Below are positions 17,372 through 27,176 of a stretch of 64,000 bases of DNA, one piece after another. Source of the DNA: an uncultured Gammaproteobacteria bacterium (GTDB taxonomy: Bacteria; Pseudomonadota; Gammaproteobacteria; Pseudomonadales; Pseudohongiellaceae); NCBI GenBank assembly GCA_913060695.1, contig CAJXUA010000003.1, positions 1 through 64,000 of the forward strand, read 5' to 3'. Every line of letters starts with the position of its first letter. Position 1 is the stretch's first letter. The position numbers and the translations under genes were made by a program. The notes below the pieces were generated by a model. That model worked only from the letters and a program-made list of their open reading frames with translations. It had not been told where the DNA came from and did no database searches.

Positions 17372-19012
17372 ATGACAAGCCCGAGCCGCAGTAAAGCATG
17401 GCAAAAACTCGCCTCTCATTATCTTAACTTGCACCAAAATGGCACCACCATCGCCAAGCTCTTTAAGACTGACAAAGATCGATTCGCCCACTACCAATCA
17501 AGTCTTGAGGGCGTGTTCTTCGACTACTCGAAGAACCTAGCAGACGCTCAGACTATGCAATTACTCCGCAAACTCGCCGAAGAGGCCGGCCTAGCCGAAG
17601 CCATCAGCGCGATGTATGCAGGTGCTAAGATCAATGTCACAGAGGATCGGCCAGCCCTGCATGTAGCGCTACGCACGCCCCTAGAGAACGCAGACCCTTC
17701 CTTTAACGCCGCTGTAGCGAGCACTCTGAAGCAAATGGAAGCCTTTGTGGCACGCGTCCATAGTGGCGCCTGGACCGGGTATAGCGGCAAGGCGATAGCC
17801 GATGTAGTCAACATCGGCATTGGCGGCTCAGACCTTGGCCCAGCTATGGTCACCGAGGCCTTGCAACGCTGGCAACTTCCCCAGCTTTCTACGCACTTCG
17901 TGTCCAATGTAGACCCGGCACATATGCGCAGCACATTGGCTAAGCTAAACCCCGAGACGACCTTATTCGTTATCGCCTCTAAGTCATTCAATACTTTAGA
18001 AACCCATCAGAATGCTGCCCTCGCAAGGCGTTGGTATCTCGAGAATGGCGGCGATGAAGCACAGATAGCACAGCACTTCGTGGCGGTGTCCGCCAATGTC
18101 GACAAGGCGAAGGCCTTCGGCATTGCACAGGAGAATATCTTCCCCTTATGGGATTGGGTCGGCGGGCGTTATTCGCTCTGGTCAGCCATCGGCCTGCCCA
18201 TCGCACTTAGTGTAGGAATGGAGCAATTCCGCTCATTACTCAAAGGGGCAAGAATCGCGGATGAGCATTTCCGCGATACGCCTTTTGACGACAACATCCC
18301 GGTAATCATGGGGCTTCTCAGTGTCTGGTATAGCGGTTTCGTAGGCGCTACCAGTCAGGCCATTCTGCCCTATAGCCAAGAATTACACCTGTTCCCTAGC
18401 TTCCTACAGCAGCTGGAAATGGAGAGCCTTGGCAAGTCAGTCGAGGTCGATGGCAATCGCCTGTTAGTGCCTAGCGGGCCAATTGTTTGGGGCAGTGCCG
18501 GAACCAACGGACAACACTCTTTCCACCAACTTCTACATCAAGGGACTCACTATATCCCTGCCGACTTTATCGGCATCGTCAAGACAGCCTTCGCCGAGGA
18601 TGCTGATCAGCACGCGCATTTGCTCGCGAATTGCTTCAGCCAAAGCCAAGCCCTCATGCAAGGCAAGTCGCAGCGACAGGCCTTCACCGAACTGCTGGAG
18701 CAGGGCAAAGAGGAAGGCCCCGCCTATGAGCTGGCGAAACACAAAGTCATTCCCGGCAATAAGCCAAGCAACACCCTCCTCCTCGACGAGTTGAGCCCGC
18801 AGACACTTGGCAGCCTCATCGCCATCTATGAGCATAAGGTATTCGTTGAGAGTGTGATCTGGCACATCAACGCATTCGATCAGTGGGGCGTCGAGCTAGG
18901 CAAACAGTTAGGCGAAACGCTCTACGGAGCACTAACGAGCGAACAGGACTGCGCCCAGTTCGACTCATCGACCAATGGCCTGATCAATCACTGCCGGAAC
19001 AACAATGCCTGA
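17372..19012 (+). CDS. pgi: Glucose-6-phosphate isomerase
   Basis: This enzyme interconverts glucose 6-phosphate and fructose 6-phosphate in the cytoplasm. From ATG 17372 the product is 546 residues (E. coli 549) and its N-terminus aligns with the E. coli enzyme (AWQKLASHYLNL against AWQALQKHF). The sugar-phosphate loop VNIGIGGSDLGP and the PGI signature region GSAGTNGQHSFHQLLHQG are intact. An in-frame TTG at 17267 would add 35 unlikely residues. The last eight bases overlap the next gene (ATGCCTGA), so translation is probably coupled. It feeds fructose 6-phosphate toward the GDP-mannose genes encoded on the opposite strand downstream. Confidence 0.96.
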   Translation: MTSPSRSKAWQKLASHYLNLHQNGTTIAKLFKTDKDRFAHYQSSLEGVFFDYSKNLADAQTMQLLRKLAEEAGLAEAISAMYAGAKINVTEDRPALHVALRTPLENADPSFNAAVASTLKQMEAFVARVHSGAWTGYSGKAIADVVNIGIGGSDLGPAMVTEALQRWQLPQLSTHFVSNVDPAHMRSTLAKLNPETTLFVIASKSFNTLETHQNAALARRWYLENGGDEAQIAQHFVAVSANVDKAKAFGIAQENIFPLWDWVGGRYSLWSAIGLPIALSVGMEQFRSLLKGARIADEHFRDTPFDDNIPVIMGLLSVWYSGFVGATSQAILPYSQELHLFPSFLQQLEMESLGKSVEVDGNRLLVPSGPIVWGSAGTNGQHSFHQLLHQGTHYIPADFIGIVKTAFAEDADQHAHLLANCFSQSQALMQGKSQRQAFTELLEQGKEEGPAYELAKHKVIPGNKPSNTLLLDELSPQTLGSLIAIYEHKVFVESVIWHINAFDQWGVELGKQLGETLYGALTSEQDCAQFDSSTNGLINHCRNNNA

Positions 19013-20420
19013 ATCAAAAGATAAGATCGTCGTCGGTAGCGAGGAATGGTGCGCGCTACCGCTACTTGGCATTCCCGCTATTAAGGCCCGTGTCGACTCA
19101 GGCGCGCGCACTACGGCAATTCACGCCTTTAACATCAAGTCATTCAAGCGTGGCCAAGTGCCTTGGGTAAGTTTCGAGGTACACCCCCTGCAGAAGAATC
19201 GCCGCACGATTGTGCGCTGCGAAGCCAAGGTCATAGATAAACGCATGGTGAAGAGCTCTAGCGGCATCGCAGAGAAGCGCTACGTCATTCAAACCACCCT
19301 CGAGCACGACAATAAGAGTTGGGAGATCGAAGTCACGTTGAGCAATCGCGACTCGATGGGTTATCGCATGTTACTCGGCCGAGAGGCCATGATTGGTCGT
19401 ATATTGGTGGACCCCGCAGCAAGCTTCCTCGGCGGAGAAGTCGCCGAGAATACACTGGAGCTAGAATACGCAGACAGCACCCGCGAAAAATCGGGCCTGA
19501 ACATCGCCCTTCTAGCAAGCAATCCCGATCTTCCTAGCAATCAGCGCATCATGGAGGCGGCCGAAGAGCGCGGCCACAGCGTCAGCTTCTTCGATGTCAA
19601 ACAGTGCTATATGAAGCTAGACTCGGAGAACCCAGAGGTGCATTACCGAGGCGGTCTCATTCTCAATAAACTGGATGCAATCATTCCGCGCATTCGGCCC
19701 GACCTCACATTCTATGGCTGCGCATTGGTTCGGCAATTCGAGAGCATAGGCTCTTACGCACTTAACACCGCCGAGGCCATCGGCAACTCAAGGGACAAAC
19801 TCTATTCGCTGCAGCTACTACTGCGACATGGCCTACAGATCCCCACTTCTGGCTTCGCTGACAGCCCCATAGAGACCGAGGAGCTTATTGACATGGTCAA
19901 TGGGGCGCCACTGATAGTAAAGCTCCTAGAGGGGCCACAGGGCCGCGGAGTCGTGCTAGCAGAGACGCGTAAGGCTGGCGAGAGTCTAATCAATGCCTTC
20001 AAGTCGCTACAGGCGAACCTACTAGTACAGGAGTTCATCAAAGAGGCAGACGGTAAAGACTTACGCTTATTCGTTGTCGACGGCAAAGTCGTCGCGTCGA
20101 TGCAGCGCCATGCTTTGGCTGGCGATTTCCGCGCCAACTTGCACCGCAACCTGAATGTCTCCGCCGTCAAGATCACGACTGAGGAGAAGCGCTTAGCAAT
20201 CAAGGCTGCCCGCGTCCTCGGCCTGAAGGTAGCCGGGGTCGACATCATTCGGTCTAACCGTGGTCCACTGCTGCTCGAAGTGAACTCTTCGCCCCGCATA
20301 GACGACATCGAGGAAGTCACTGGCAAAGACATTGCTGGTGCTATGATAAGCGCCATAGAACGGCAATTAGGATGGAAGCGCGAACTAGCCTCTCCAATAG
20401 AAACAAGGAAGGCAAAATGA
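19005..20420 (+). CDS. RimB-like retropepsin-fold domain fused to RimK-type ATP-grasp ligase
   Basis: The 471-residue protein has two domains. Residues about 8-155 match the RimB/putative zinc-protease group (retropepsin-like fold), with the Asp motif VDSGARTTAIHA (Asp31-Ser-Gly-Ala) and RMLLGREAM. Residues about 165-460 match RimK, the ligase that adds glutamates to ribosomal protein S6. They include PLIVKLLEGPQGRGVVL, the LLVQEFIKEADGKDLRLFVV segment, and the C-terminal metal-binding LLEVNSSPRID. In Pseudomonas RimA, RimB and RimK are separate proteins; here protease-like and ligase modules are one chain. It overlaps pgi by eight bases and abuts the GNAT gene (TGA then ATG). Whether S6 is the substrate is inference. 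Confidence 0.88.
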   Translation: MPESKDKIVVGSEEWCALPLLGIPAIKARVDSGARTTAIHAFNIKSFKRGQVPWVSFEVHPLQKNRRTIVRCEAKVIDKRMVKSSSGIAEKRYVIQTTLEHDNKSWEIEVTLSNRDSMGYRMLLGREAMIGRILVDPAASFLGGEVAENTLELEYADSTREKSGLNIALLASNPDLPSNQRIMEAAEERGHSVSFFDVKQCYMKLDSENPEVHYRGGLILNKLDAIIPRIRPDLTFYGCALVRQFESIGSYALNTAEAIGNSRDKLYSLQLLLRHGLQIPTSGFADSPIETEELIDMVNGAPLIVKLLEGPQGRGVVLAETRKAGESLINAFKSLQANLLVQEFIKEADGKDLRLFVVDGKVVASMQRHALAGDFRANLHRNLNVSAVKITTEEKRLAIKAARVLGLKVAGVDIIRSNRGPLLLEVNSSPRIDDIEEVTGKDIAGAMISAIERQLGWKRELASPIETRKAK

Positions 20421-20906
20421 ATGGCGACACCAAGCAACTCAAACTCCATAAAGGCTAAGCGCCGCAGCATCAGCATGCGCCAGGGCCAACCCACGGATAT
20501 GGAGTGGCTCTACCAGACCTTCAAAAAGACTATGCAGGGCTTCATCTCTGAGACTTGGGGATGGGACGAACTACTGCAAGAGCATAGCTTTTACGAGAAC
20601 TTGCCCGCGAAGAGTTTCGCTATTGCCACGCTAGAGCAACGCGATGTCGGGGCCTTAAATCTGCGCGAGAAGGCAGACCATCTATGGCTAGAGATGGTAT
20701 TAGTGCTGCCGGATTATCAAGGCCAAGGAATTGGCCGATTAATGTTGGAGTATGCACAGAAGCAAGCGCGTAAGGCGCAAAAACCACTGCGCCTCAGCGT
20801 GTTGAAACTAAACCCCGCATACGACTTCTATCATCATATGGGTTTCGAACAGAGCGCCATCGATCAGTGGAGCTACAAGATGCAATGGCAATGCCCATCA
20901 CTGTGA
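20421..20906 (+). CDS. GNAT family N-acetyltransferase
   Basis: The 161-residue protein has the acetyl-CoA-binding motif A as VLPDYQGQGIGRLMLEYA (Q-x-x-G-x-G) and the late segment LNPAYDFYHHMGFEQ typical of GNAT fold strand 6 and helix 4. The acceptor is unknown. It begins directly after the RimB-RimK fusion stop codon with no gap, so it is the third gene of a pgi transcript. That makes a link to protein or ribosome modification possible but unproven. Confidence 0.86.
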   Translation: MATPSNSNSIKAKRRSISMRQGQPTDMEWLYQTFKKTMQGFISETWGWDELLQEHSFYENLPAKSFAIATLEQRDVGALNLREKADHLWLEMVLVLPDYQGQGIGRLMLEYAQKQARKAQKPLRLSVLKLNPAYDFYHHMGFEQSAIDQWSYKMQWQCPSL

Positions 20907-20925
20907 GGACGGGCGCCTCGCCACA

Positions 20926-22275
20926 TCACTCCATCAACGCTAATAGCTCGTTGGTCTTCGCTTCCATCAAGACTTTGTCCGCGCGTGACTCCACATTCAA
21001 ACGCACCACTGGCTCGGTATTGGACATGCGCAGATTAAAGCGCCAATCCTCAAAGGTCATGCTCAAGCCATCGGTGAAATCCATTGATTTCGCGGAGATC
21101 TCATAGCGTTCCTGCACCTTCTTGAGCAGGGCCGCCGGGTCGGCGATAGTCTTGTTGATTTCGCCACTGGCGGGGAATGCGGCCATGCGCTCCTTCACAA
21201 GCTGGGACATCGTCTTGCCAGTCTTGCAAATCATCTCCGCCACTAACAACCATGGGATCATGCCGCTGTCGCAATAGGCGAAATCGCGGAAATAGTGGTG
21301 GGCGCTCATCTCGCCGCCGTATACCGCGTCTTCGATGCGCATGCGCTCCTTAATGAAGGCATGCCCAGTCTTACACTGTATCGCTTGACCACCATTTTTC
21401 TTCGCAATCTCGATGGTATTCCAAGTCAGGCGAGGATCGTGGATAACCTTCGCGCCGGCCTCTTTCTTAAGGAAACTCTCGGCGAGAAGCCCAACAATAT
21501 AATAGCCCTCGACGAATGCCGCATGCTCATCGAAGAAGAAGCAGCGATCGAAATCCCCATCCCAGGCGATGCCGATATCGGCCCGGTTGGCGAGGATAGC
21601 ATCGATGCTAGGCTTACGGTTCTCGATCAATAAAGGATTGGGAACCCCGTTCGGGAAGTGCCCGTCTGGCTCGTGATGAACCTTGATGAACGTAAATGGT
21701 AGGTGCGGCTCCAATAGATCCACTATGGCACCCGCGCCGCCGTTGCCAGCGTTCACGACCACCTTCATCGGCTTCAGTGCACTTAGATCGATATAGCTCA
21801 GAAGGTGCTCGATATAGGCGGCCTTCGTGTCCTCTTGCGTGAGAGTGCCACTTCGAGATGAGGGCGGGAACTTGCCATCCTCTGCCAAGCTCTTGATCTC
21901 GTTAAGCCCCGTGTCCCCACTGATGGGCTTGGAGTCCTCTCGCACCAGTTTCATGCCGTTATAGTCTTTGGGGTTATGGCTCGCAGTAACAACGATCCCT
22001 CCACTGGTCTTTAGATGTGAGGTCGCGAAATAGATCTCCTCGGTGCCACATTGCCCTATATCGATGACGTCCACACCCGAATCCAGCAATCCCTGGGTTA
22101 AGGCCTTGCACAGATCCTGACTCGTCAGTCGAATGTCATAACCTACTACGACGTTGCGTGGCTTGAGCCACACCGCGTACGCACGGCCAATTCGATAGGC
22201 AATCTCTTCATTCAGCTGGTCCGGTATGCGACCGCGAATGTCGTATGGCTTAAAGCAGTTGATCTCAATTTTCAT
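20926..22275 (-). CDS. manB: Phosphomannomutase / phosphoglucomutase
   Basis: This enzyme converts mannose 6-phosphate to mannose 1-phosphate (and probably the glucose pair). The 449-residue alpha-D-phosphohexomutase has the phosphoserine loop [13 protein letters not shown] with Ser99, the metal loop [12 protein letters not shown], the sugar loop [12 protein letters not shown], and the phosphate loop around [15 protein letters not shown]. Mannose-specific enzymes carry [11 protein letters not shown], as here. Galactose-1-P uridylyltransferase galU and manC follow upstream on the same strand, forming a nucleotide-sugar cluster manC-galU-manB for polysaccharide. Confidence 0.92.
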   Translation of the reverse strand: MKIEINCFKPYDIRGRIPDQLNEEIAYRIGRAYAVWLKPRNVVVGYDIRLTSQDLCKALTQGLLDSGVDVIDIGQCGTEEIYFATSHLKTSGGIVVTASHNPKDYNGMKLVREDSKPISGDTGLNEIKSLAEDGKFPPSSRSGTLTQEDTKAAYIEHLLSYIDLSALKPMKVVVNAGNGGAGAIVDLLEPHLPFTFIKVHHEPDGHFPNGVPNPLLIENRKPSIDAILANRADIGIAWDGDFDRCFFFDEHAAFVEGYYIVGLLAESFLKKEAGAKVIHDPRLTWNTIEIAKKNGGQAIQCKTGHAFIKERMRIEDAVYGGEMSAHHYFRDFAYCDSGMIPWLLVAEMICKTGKTMSQLVKERMAAFPASGEINKTIADPAALLKKVQERYEISAKSMDFTDGLSMTFEDWRFNLRMSNTEPVVRLNVESRADKVLMEAKTNELLALME

Positions 22276-22304
22276 CGTTGGTCTCGATCCTCTAGATGGA
22301 GCGC

Positions 22305-23138
22305 CTAGCGCTTTTTATAGATATGCTCGTAATTGTAATTTGAGGCGTCCATGAAGCCTTCGATACTGCCGCAATCAAAACGCCGACCCTTGAACTTATA
22401 GGCGAGAACGCCACCGCTTTTTGCCTGTGTCATCAACGCGTCGGTAATTTGCACCTCGCCATTGCGCCCGGGCGGCGTGTCTCGAATGATGTCGAAGATG
22501 TCCGGGGTCAAGATATAGCGCCCAATAATCGCAAGATTACTCGGCGCCACCTCTGGATCTGGCTTCTCCACCATGTTGTTAACGCGATACAAGCCCTCGG
22601 ATATCTCCTCTCCGTCGATAACACCATACTTAAAGGTCTCATCGCGCGGCACCTCTTCTATCGCGACGATGCTACAACGGTGCTCCTTATACAAGGCCAC
22701 CATCTGCGCCAACACGCCATCGCCTTCGGTGACGCAATAGTCATCGGCCAGCACCACGGCGAAGGGTTCATGGCCTATCAAGGTCTCGCCGGTCAAGATG
22801 GCATGGCCTAGCCCTTTCATCTCGATCTGGCGGGTATAGGAGAAAGTGCAGTTATCCATTATGTAGCGAATGTCTTTAAGAAAGCCTTCTTTGGACGTAC
22901 CCGCAATCTGATGCTCGAGCTCATAGCTAATATCGAAATGATCCTCGATGGCACGCTTGCCTCGTCCAGTCACAATCGCCACCTCACTCATGCCTGCGGC
23001 CATCGCTTCCTCTACGCCATATTGAATCAGCGGCTTGTTCACCAGCGGCAGCATCTCCTTAGGCATGGACTTGGTGACCGGCAAGAAGCGCGTGCCATAG
23101 CCCGCGGCTGGGAAAAGACATTTCTTAATTGTTTCCAT
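22305..23138 (-). CDS. galU: UTP-glucose-1-phosphate uridylyltransferase
   Basis: This enzyme makes UDP-glucose from UTP and glucose 1-phosphate. The 277-residue protein has the nucleotide-binding start [22 protein letters not shown], the sugar-site [19 protein letters not shown], and [15 protein letters not shown]. Length fits the bacterial GalU family (about 280-300). The stop is 29 bases before the manB start, so the two are probably co-transcribed. The start ATG at 23138 gives [13 protein letters not shown], the normal N-terminus. Confidence 0.95.
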   Translation of the reverse strand: METIKKCLFPAAGYGTRFLPVTKSMPKEMLPLVNKPLIQYGVEEAMAAGMSEVAIVTGRGKRAIEDHFDISYELEHQIAGTSKEGFLKDIRYIMDNCTFSYTRQIEMKGLGHAILTGETLIGHEPFAVVLADDYCVTEGDGVLAQMVALYKEHRCSIVAIEEVPRDETFKYGVIDGEEISEGLYRVNNMVEKPDPEVAPSNLAIIGRYILTPDIFDIIRDTPPGRNGEVQITDALMTQAKSGGVLAYKFKGRRFDCGSIEGFMDASNYNYEHIYKKR

Positions 23139-23220
23139 CCTTCACTTTCCTCTATCGATTGCGCAGTGCTCTGGACACGCTCGCAAAATGAGTTTTTGGT
23201 AGCGCTACAATAGGCATGCG

Positions 23221-24663
23221 CTACGTACTTTTCTTCACTCGTCCATAGATATCTTCGAAGCGGACAATGTCATCCTCTGCAAGATAGCTGCCGGTTTGTA
23301 CTTCGATAAGCTCTACTGGCTCCTCGCCAAGGTTCTGCAGCCGGTGTTTACTGCCCAAGGGGATAAACGTCGATTCATTGGCACGTAGGGTGAAGACGCG
23401 CTCATCGCAAGTGACGGTTGCACTACCTTTGATCACGACCCAGTGCTCCGCCCTATGATGGTGCATTTGCAGGGAGAGTGAGCCGCCGGGCTTCACGACG
23501 ATATGCTTGACCTGATAGCCATCACCAACCGCCAGTGATTCGTAGCTGCCCCAAGGGCGATACACCAGCACATGACTGACCCCCTCCGAACGCCCCTCTT
23601 TCTCAAGTTGTTGGACGATGCGTTTGACGTCTTGCACACGATTACGGTCGGCGATGAGCACCGCGTCGGCAGTCTCAACAATAACGGCGTTCTCTATGCC
23701 GACCGCGGCGATCAGCCGCGAATGGGAATGAATATAGCTATTGGAGACGCCCTCACATAGCACATCGCCAGTCAGCACATTGCCTTGAGCATCCTGCTCC
23801 GAGGTCTCCCAAAGCGCATCCCATGCACCTAGATCGTTCCATTGCGCATCTAGAGGCAGTACTACGGCGGCGCGGGTATTCTCCATCACCGCGTAGTCGA
23901 TTGATTCCGAGCGGCACTCACTGAACAGCTCTAATGGTACTCTGCGAAAATCGGCATCCGCCTCTAATTTCGCAACAGAGGCCTGACATACCTCGAGGAT
24001 ATCGGGCGCGTGCAGCGCCAACTCTGCCAGATATTGCCGGGCAGTGAACATGAACATGCCGCTGTTCCAATAATAATCGCCACTAGCCAGATAGCCCTGC
24101 GCGGTCTCGAGTGCAGGCTTCTCGACGAAGCGCTGAACATTAAAACCCGAGTCCACCGGGCTGCCACGCTGGATATAACCGTAGCCAGTCTCTGGAGCCG
24201 TGGGTACGATTCCGAAGGTCACCAGTTTGCCCGCCCGCGCCATGACTGCGCCATTCTCTATCACAGCCTGTAGAGCTTGGTGGTTGGGGATCGCGTGGTC
24301 CGCTGGCAGCACCAGCAAGACATCGTCTGGCGCTGCGACAAGGGCCGCCAATGCCACTGCTGGCGCAGTGTTGCGGCCAATCGGCTCAAGCAGAATCGTG
24401 CCCCGCCGCTCGCCAATCTCGAGCAACTGCTGCGCACTAAGGAAGCGGTGCTCCTCGTTACAAATCACCATGGGCGCGCCGAGATCCGCGACACCTCGAA
24501 TACGCGTAAGCGTAGTTTGGAAAAGCGTCTGAGCTGCCGTGCCGTCTTGCTCGCCATTGGATCGAGAAGATGCCAGAGAAGAGAATTGCTTAGGGTAAAG
24601 TTGCCGTGAAACCGGCCACAGGCGGGAACCGACCCCACCCGCGAGTACTACGGGAATTATCAT
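23221..24663 (-). CDS. manC: Mannose-1-phosphate guanylyltransferase / mannose-6-phosphate isomerase
   Basis: This bifunctional type II enzyme makes GDP-mannose and may also isomerise fructose 6-phosphate to mannose 6-phosphate. The N-terminal transferase has LAGGVGSRLWPVSRQLYPKQF and later FVEKP, with YYWNSGMFMF. The C-terminal cupin (about residues 360-480) has RPWGSYESL, QMHHHRAEHWVV and a conserved Glu. The ATG at 24663 (480 aa, MIIPVVLAGG) is preceded by AGGAAG; the frame upstream to 24822 is not typical of the family and lies in the fabA promoter region. It begins the manC-galU-manB run and is divergent from fabA. Confidence 0.94.
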   Translation of the reverse strand: MIIPVVLAGGVGSRLWPVSRQLYPKQFSSLASSRSNGEQDGTAAQTLFQTTLTRIRGVADLGAPMVICNEEHRFLSAQQLLEIGERRGTILLEPIGRNTAPAVALAALVAAPDDVLLVLPADHAIPNHQALQAVIENGAVMARAGKLVTFGIVPTAPETGYGYIQRGSPVDSGFNVQRFVEKPALETAQGYLASGDYYWNSGMFMFTARQYLAELALHAPDILEVCQASVAKLEADADFRRVPLELFSECRSESIDYAVMENTRAAVVLPLDAQWNDLGAWDALWETSEQDAQGNVLTGDVLCEGVSNSYIHSHSRLIAAVGIENAVIVETADAVLIADRNRVQDVKRIVQQLEKEGRSEGVSHVLVYRPWGSYESLAVGDGYQVKHIVVKPGGSLSLQMHHHRAEHWVVIKGSATVTCDERVFTLRANESTFIPLGSKHRLQNLGEEPVELIEVQTGSYLAEDDIVRFEDIYGRVKKST

Positions 24664-24823
24664 TTTTGCTTCCTGTTCTACAGCGCCGCTCTTTGCGGCT
24701 TTGGGGCACGTTTCATCGTAGGATTCGTCCATGTTTCTGCGCCATAGTGTGGCATAAAAGGCATTGTTTCGCCGCCCGGCGTAGGCTGGAAGTGGAAAAT
24801 AATATCGATTATTTGCCTGCACC

Positions 24824-24836
24824 GCGATAATATCGC
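24824..24836. promoter_or_regulatory. Perfect palindrome in the manC/fabA divergent gap, candidate operator
   Basis: GCGATA-A-TATCGC is a perfect 13-bp inverted repeat lying 61 bases before the fabA start. A weaker AT-rich near-palindrome (AATAATATCGATTATT) lies about 30 bases to the left. Position in a 233-bp divergent gap suits a regulator site, but no known fatty-acid regulator consensus is claimed. Confidence 0.3.
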
Positions 24837-24896
24837 AGCCTTTGCGAGCCAGCCGGCTCTTTATAACAGCAAATAATGGAAGTTTGACCCCTATTT

Positions 24897-25421
24897 ATGA
24901 ATGGCCATATCCGCAAAAGCTCCTACGAACGTAACGAACTACTAGACTGTGGCTACGGCCGCATGTTTGGACCGGGCAATGCCCGCCTTCCCGTCGGCAA
25001 TATGCTGATGATGGACCGCATCATCGAGATCAATGATAGTGGTGGCGAACACGGCAAAGGCGAGATCATCGCCGAGCTCGACATACGGCCCGACCTTTGG
25101 TTCTTCGACTGCCACTTCCCGGAAGATCCGGTGATGCCAGGCTGCTTAGGGCTAGACGCAATGTGGCAGCTAGTGGGTTTTTACCTCGGCTGGCGCGGCA
25201 ATCTCGGCAAGGGCCGGGCACTCGGTGCCGGCGAGGTCAAATTCAGTGGAGAGATCCTTCCTACGGCTAAGAAAGTCACTTACCAGCTGTCCCTAACACG
25301 CGTCATCGAGCGGAAGTTGGTGATGGGTATTGCCGATGGTACAGTATCCGTTGACGGGAAAGTGATCTACACCACCAATGGACTGAAAGTGGGATTATTC
25401 ACCCCCGAAAGCAGATTTTGA
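24897..25421 (+). CDS. fabA: 3-Hydroxydecanoyl-ACP dehydratase/isomerase
   Basis: This enzyme dehydrates 3-hydroxydecanoyl-ACP and isomerises trans-2 to cis-3-decenoyl-ACP, starting unsaturated fatty-acid synthesis. The 174-residue hot-dog protein has catalytic His73 in [12 protein letters not shown] and Asp87 in GLDAMWQL, as in E. coli FabA (His71, Asp85 in precursor numbering). It is followed 31 bases later by fabB, the usual pairing for anaerobic-type unsaturated fatty-acid synthesis. Confidence 0.97.
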   Translation: MNGHIRKSSYERNELLDCGYGRMFGPGNARLPVGNMLMMDRIIEINDSGGEHGKGEIIAELDIRPDLWFFDCHFPEDPVMPGCLGLDAMWQLVGFYLGWRGNLGKGRALGAGEVKFSGEILPTAKKVTYQLSLTRVIERKLVMGIADGTVSVDGKVIYTTNGLKVGLFTPESRF

Positions 25422-25452
25422 TCAAACACCATCATCCAGTTAAGAGGTTTTT

Positions 25453-26670
25453 ATGAGACGCGTTGTTGTTACTGGTATCGGTATTGTTTCCTGTCTGGGG
25501 GCAGACAAACAAACTGTGCTGGAGTCACTGCACGAAGGTCGCAGCGGCATCAGATTCCGACCCGAATACAAGGAAATGGGGCTGCGCAGCCATATCGCAG
25601 GGTGGATCGACCTTGATCTATCTGCACTGATTGATCGCAAGATTCTTCGCTTTATGGGCGATGCTGCCGCATTCGGCTATCTTTCGATGGAACAGGCCAT
25701 TGCGGATGCAGGCCTTAAAGACGACGAGGTCTCCAATTACCGCACCGGCATTATCATGGGCGCAGGAGGCTCTTCCTCACAAGACCAAGTAGAGGCCGCC
25801 GACATCCTGAGAACTCAAGGGGTTCGCAAGATTGGACCCTACCGAGTCACACGCACGATGGGCAGCACTGTATCTGCCTGCCTGGCCACCCCATTCAAGA
25901 TTAAGGGCGTGAACTACTCCATATCCTCAGCTTGCGCGACAAGCGCGCATTGCATCGGCAACGCCGTGGAGCTGATTCAGCTCGGCAAGCAAGACGTAAT
26001 CTTCGCCGGCGGCGGCGAGGCGGAACATTGGTCCCTGACTAATATGTTCGACGCGATGGGCGCTCTTTCTACCAAATATAACGAAACCCCTGACAAAGCT
26101 TCACGCGCCTTCGACCAAGCTCGCGATGGCTTCGTGATTGCGGGTGGCGGCGCGGTTCTGGTAATCGAAGCACTCGATCACGCGATCGCGCGCGGCGCGA
26201 AGATTTACGCGGAAATCACAGGCTACGGCGCAACGTCCGACGGTTATGACATGGTATCTCCTGGCGGCGGAGGCGGTGTCCGGGCGATGAAGATGGCCTG
26301 CGAAACTAGTAGCGGCCCGATCGACTACATCAACGCTCATGGCACCAGCACACCGGCTGGAGACGTCTCCGAATTGCGCGCGGTCAAGGAAGTCTTTGGC
26401 GATAATGCCCCAATCATTAACTCCACCAAGTCCCTTAGCGGGCACTCCCTTGGTGCTGCAGGTGCGCAAGAGGCGATATACAGCCTGCTGATGATGGAGA
26501 ACAACTTCATCTGCGCGTCGGCTAACCTTGAGAATATTGATGAGGAAGCGGCAGGACTCAATATCCCTCAAACGCGCATCGACAATATTAAGCTCGACCG
26601 TATCTTGTCCAACAGCTTCGGCTTTGGTGGCACGAACGCGAGCTTGGTCTTCGAGCGTTACCAGCAATAA
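25453..26670 (+). CDS. fabB: 3-Oxoacyl-ACP synthase I
   Basis: This condensing enzyme elongates cis-3-decenoyl-ACP and saturated chains with malonyl-ACP. The 405-residue protein has nucleophile Cys161 ([13 protein letters not shown]), His in [13 protein letters not shown], Lys-Ser in [18 protein letters not shown] with the second His, and the C-terminal [12 protein letters not shown]. It is in an operon with fabA. The next gene starts 20 bases after its stop. Confidence 0.97.
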   Translation: MRRVVVTGIGIVSCLGADKQTVLESLHEGRSGIRFRPEYKEMGLRSHIAGWIDLDLSALIDRKILRFMGDAAAFGYLSMEQAIADAGLKDDEVSNYRTGIIMGAGGSSSQDQVEAADILRTQGVRKIGPYRVTRTMGSTVSACLATPFKIKGVNYSISSACATSAHCIGNAVELIQLGKQDVIFAGGGEAEHWSLTNMFDAMGALSTKYNETPDKASRAFDQARDGFVIAGGGAVLVIEALDHAIARGAKIYAEITGYGATSDGYDMVSPGGGGGVRAMKMACETSSGPIDYINAHGTSTPAGDVSELRAVKEVFGDNAPIINSTKSLSGHSLGAAGAQEAIYSLLMMENNFICASANLENIDEEAAGLNIPQTRIDNIKLDRILSNSFGFGGTNASLVFERYQQ

Positions 26671-26690
26671 GCGCCGCACAAAGAGGATCG

Positions 26691-27176
26691 ATGCTGTACG
26701 CCAAAACAAAGCGACACCTTAGGCTCGCACTTAGCCGTTGGCTAATTGCGACCTTCGTACTCGCAACCGGCCTCTCTAGCGTCTTTGCCCAGGGCTTGCC
26801 CAGTGTTCTCACTGGGCCACGCTTCCTCCCCGTTGATCAGGCTTTCAATGTCTATACTAGCTTGCCAGCGCCCGGCGTATTAGCCGTCCACTGGCAGGTT
26901 GCACCGGACTATTATCTCTACCTAGATAAGTTCGATTTCTCCGTCTTAGAAAATGGAGAGCCACGCGAATTTTCCTTAAGCCTGCCCCAGGCCAGCGCCC
27001 ATAGCGACGAATTCTTCGGAGATGTGCAGGTCTTTTTCGAAGACATGGCAGCTACGCTCACTTTCGCAGGAGATGCACCTGAAGGCGAGATTGTCTTGCT
27101 AATTGAATATCAGGGCTGTGCGGAAGCGGGTTTTTGCTACACCCTGCAGCGCCGTGAGATTCCACTGCTTTTGTAA
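26691..27176 (+). CDS. Stand-alone DsbD alpha-like periplasmic domain
   Basis: The 161-residue precursor has a signal peptide (about 10-33, SSVFA/QG) and then a domain equivalent to the N-terminal alpha domain of the electron carrier DsbD. It includes the strand PDYYLYLDKFDF and the redox pair Cys143 and Cys149 in YQGCAEAGFCY (DsbD Cys103/Cys109 in mature numbering). A full DsbD (about 565 residues) continues with eight membrane helices and a thioredoxin-like gamma domain. Here the frame stops after the alpha domain, and only about 160 non-coding bases precede aroQ, so those parts are absent, not frameshifted. dsbD before aroQ-accB-accC is a familiar order, so this looks like a reduced remnant or a specialised carrier. 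Confidence 0.82.
   Translation: MLYAKTKRHLRLALSRWLIATFVLATGLSSVFAQGLPSVLTGPRFLPVDQAFNVYTSLPAPGVLAVHWQVAPDYYLYLDKFDFSVLENGEPREFSLSLPQASAHSDEFFGDVQVFFEDMAATLTFAGDAPEGEIVLLIEYQGCAEAGFCYTLQRREIPLLL

Noticed and set aside
19802..20494. 230-residue open frame on the minus strand
   Set aside because: Antisense to the RimB-RimK gene; composition is Ser/Arg/Thr-rich as expected for the reverse of a coding frame.
24842..24867. TTGCGA/TATAAC promoter for fabA
   Set aside because: The spacer is only 14 bases, too short for a sigma-70 promoter.
26101..26709. 202-residue minus-strand frame
   Set aside because: Antisense to fabB and the start of the DsbD alpha gene; no homology recognised.
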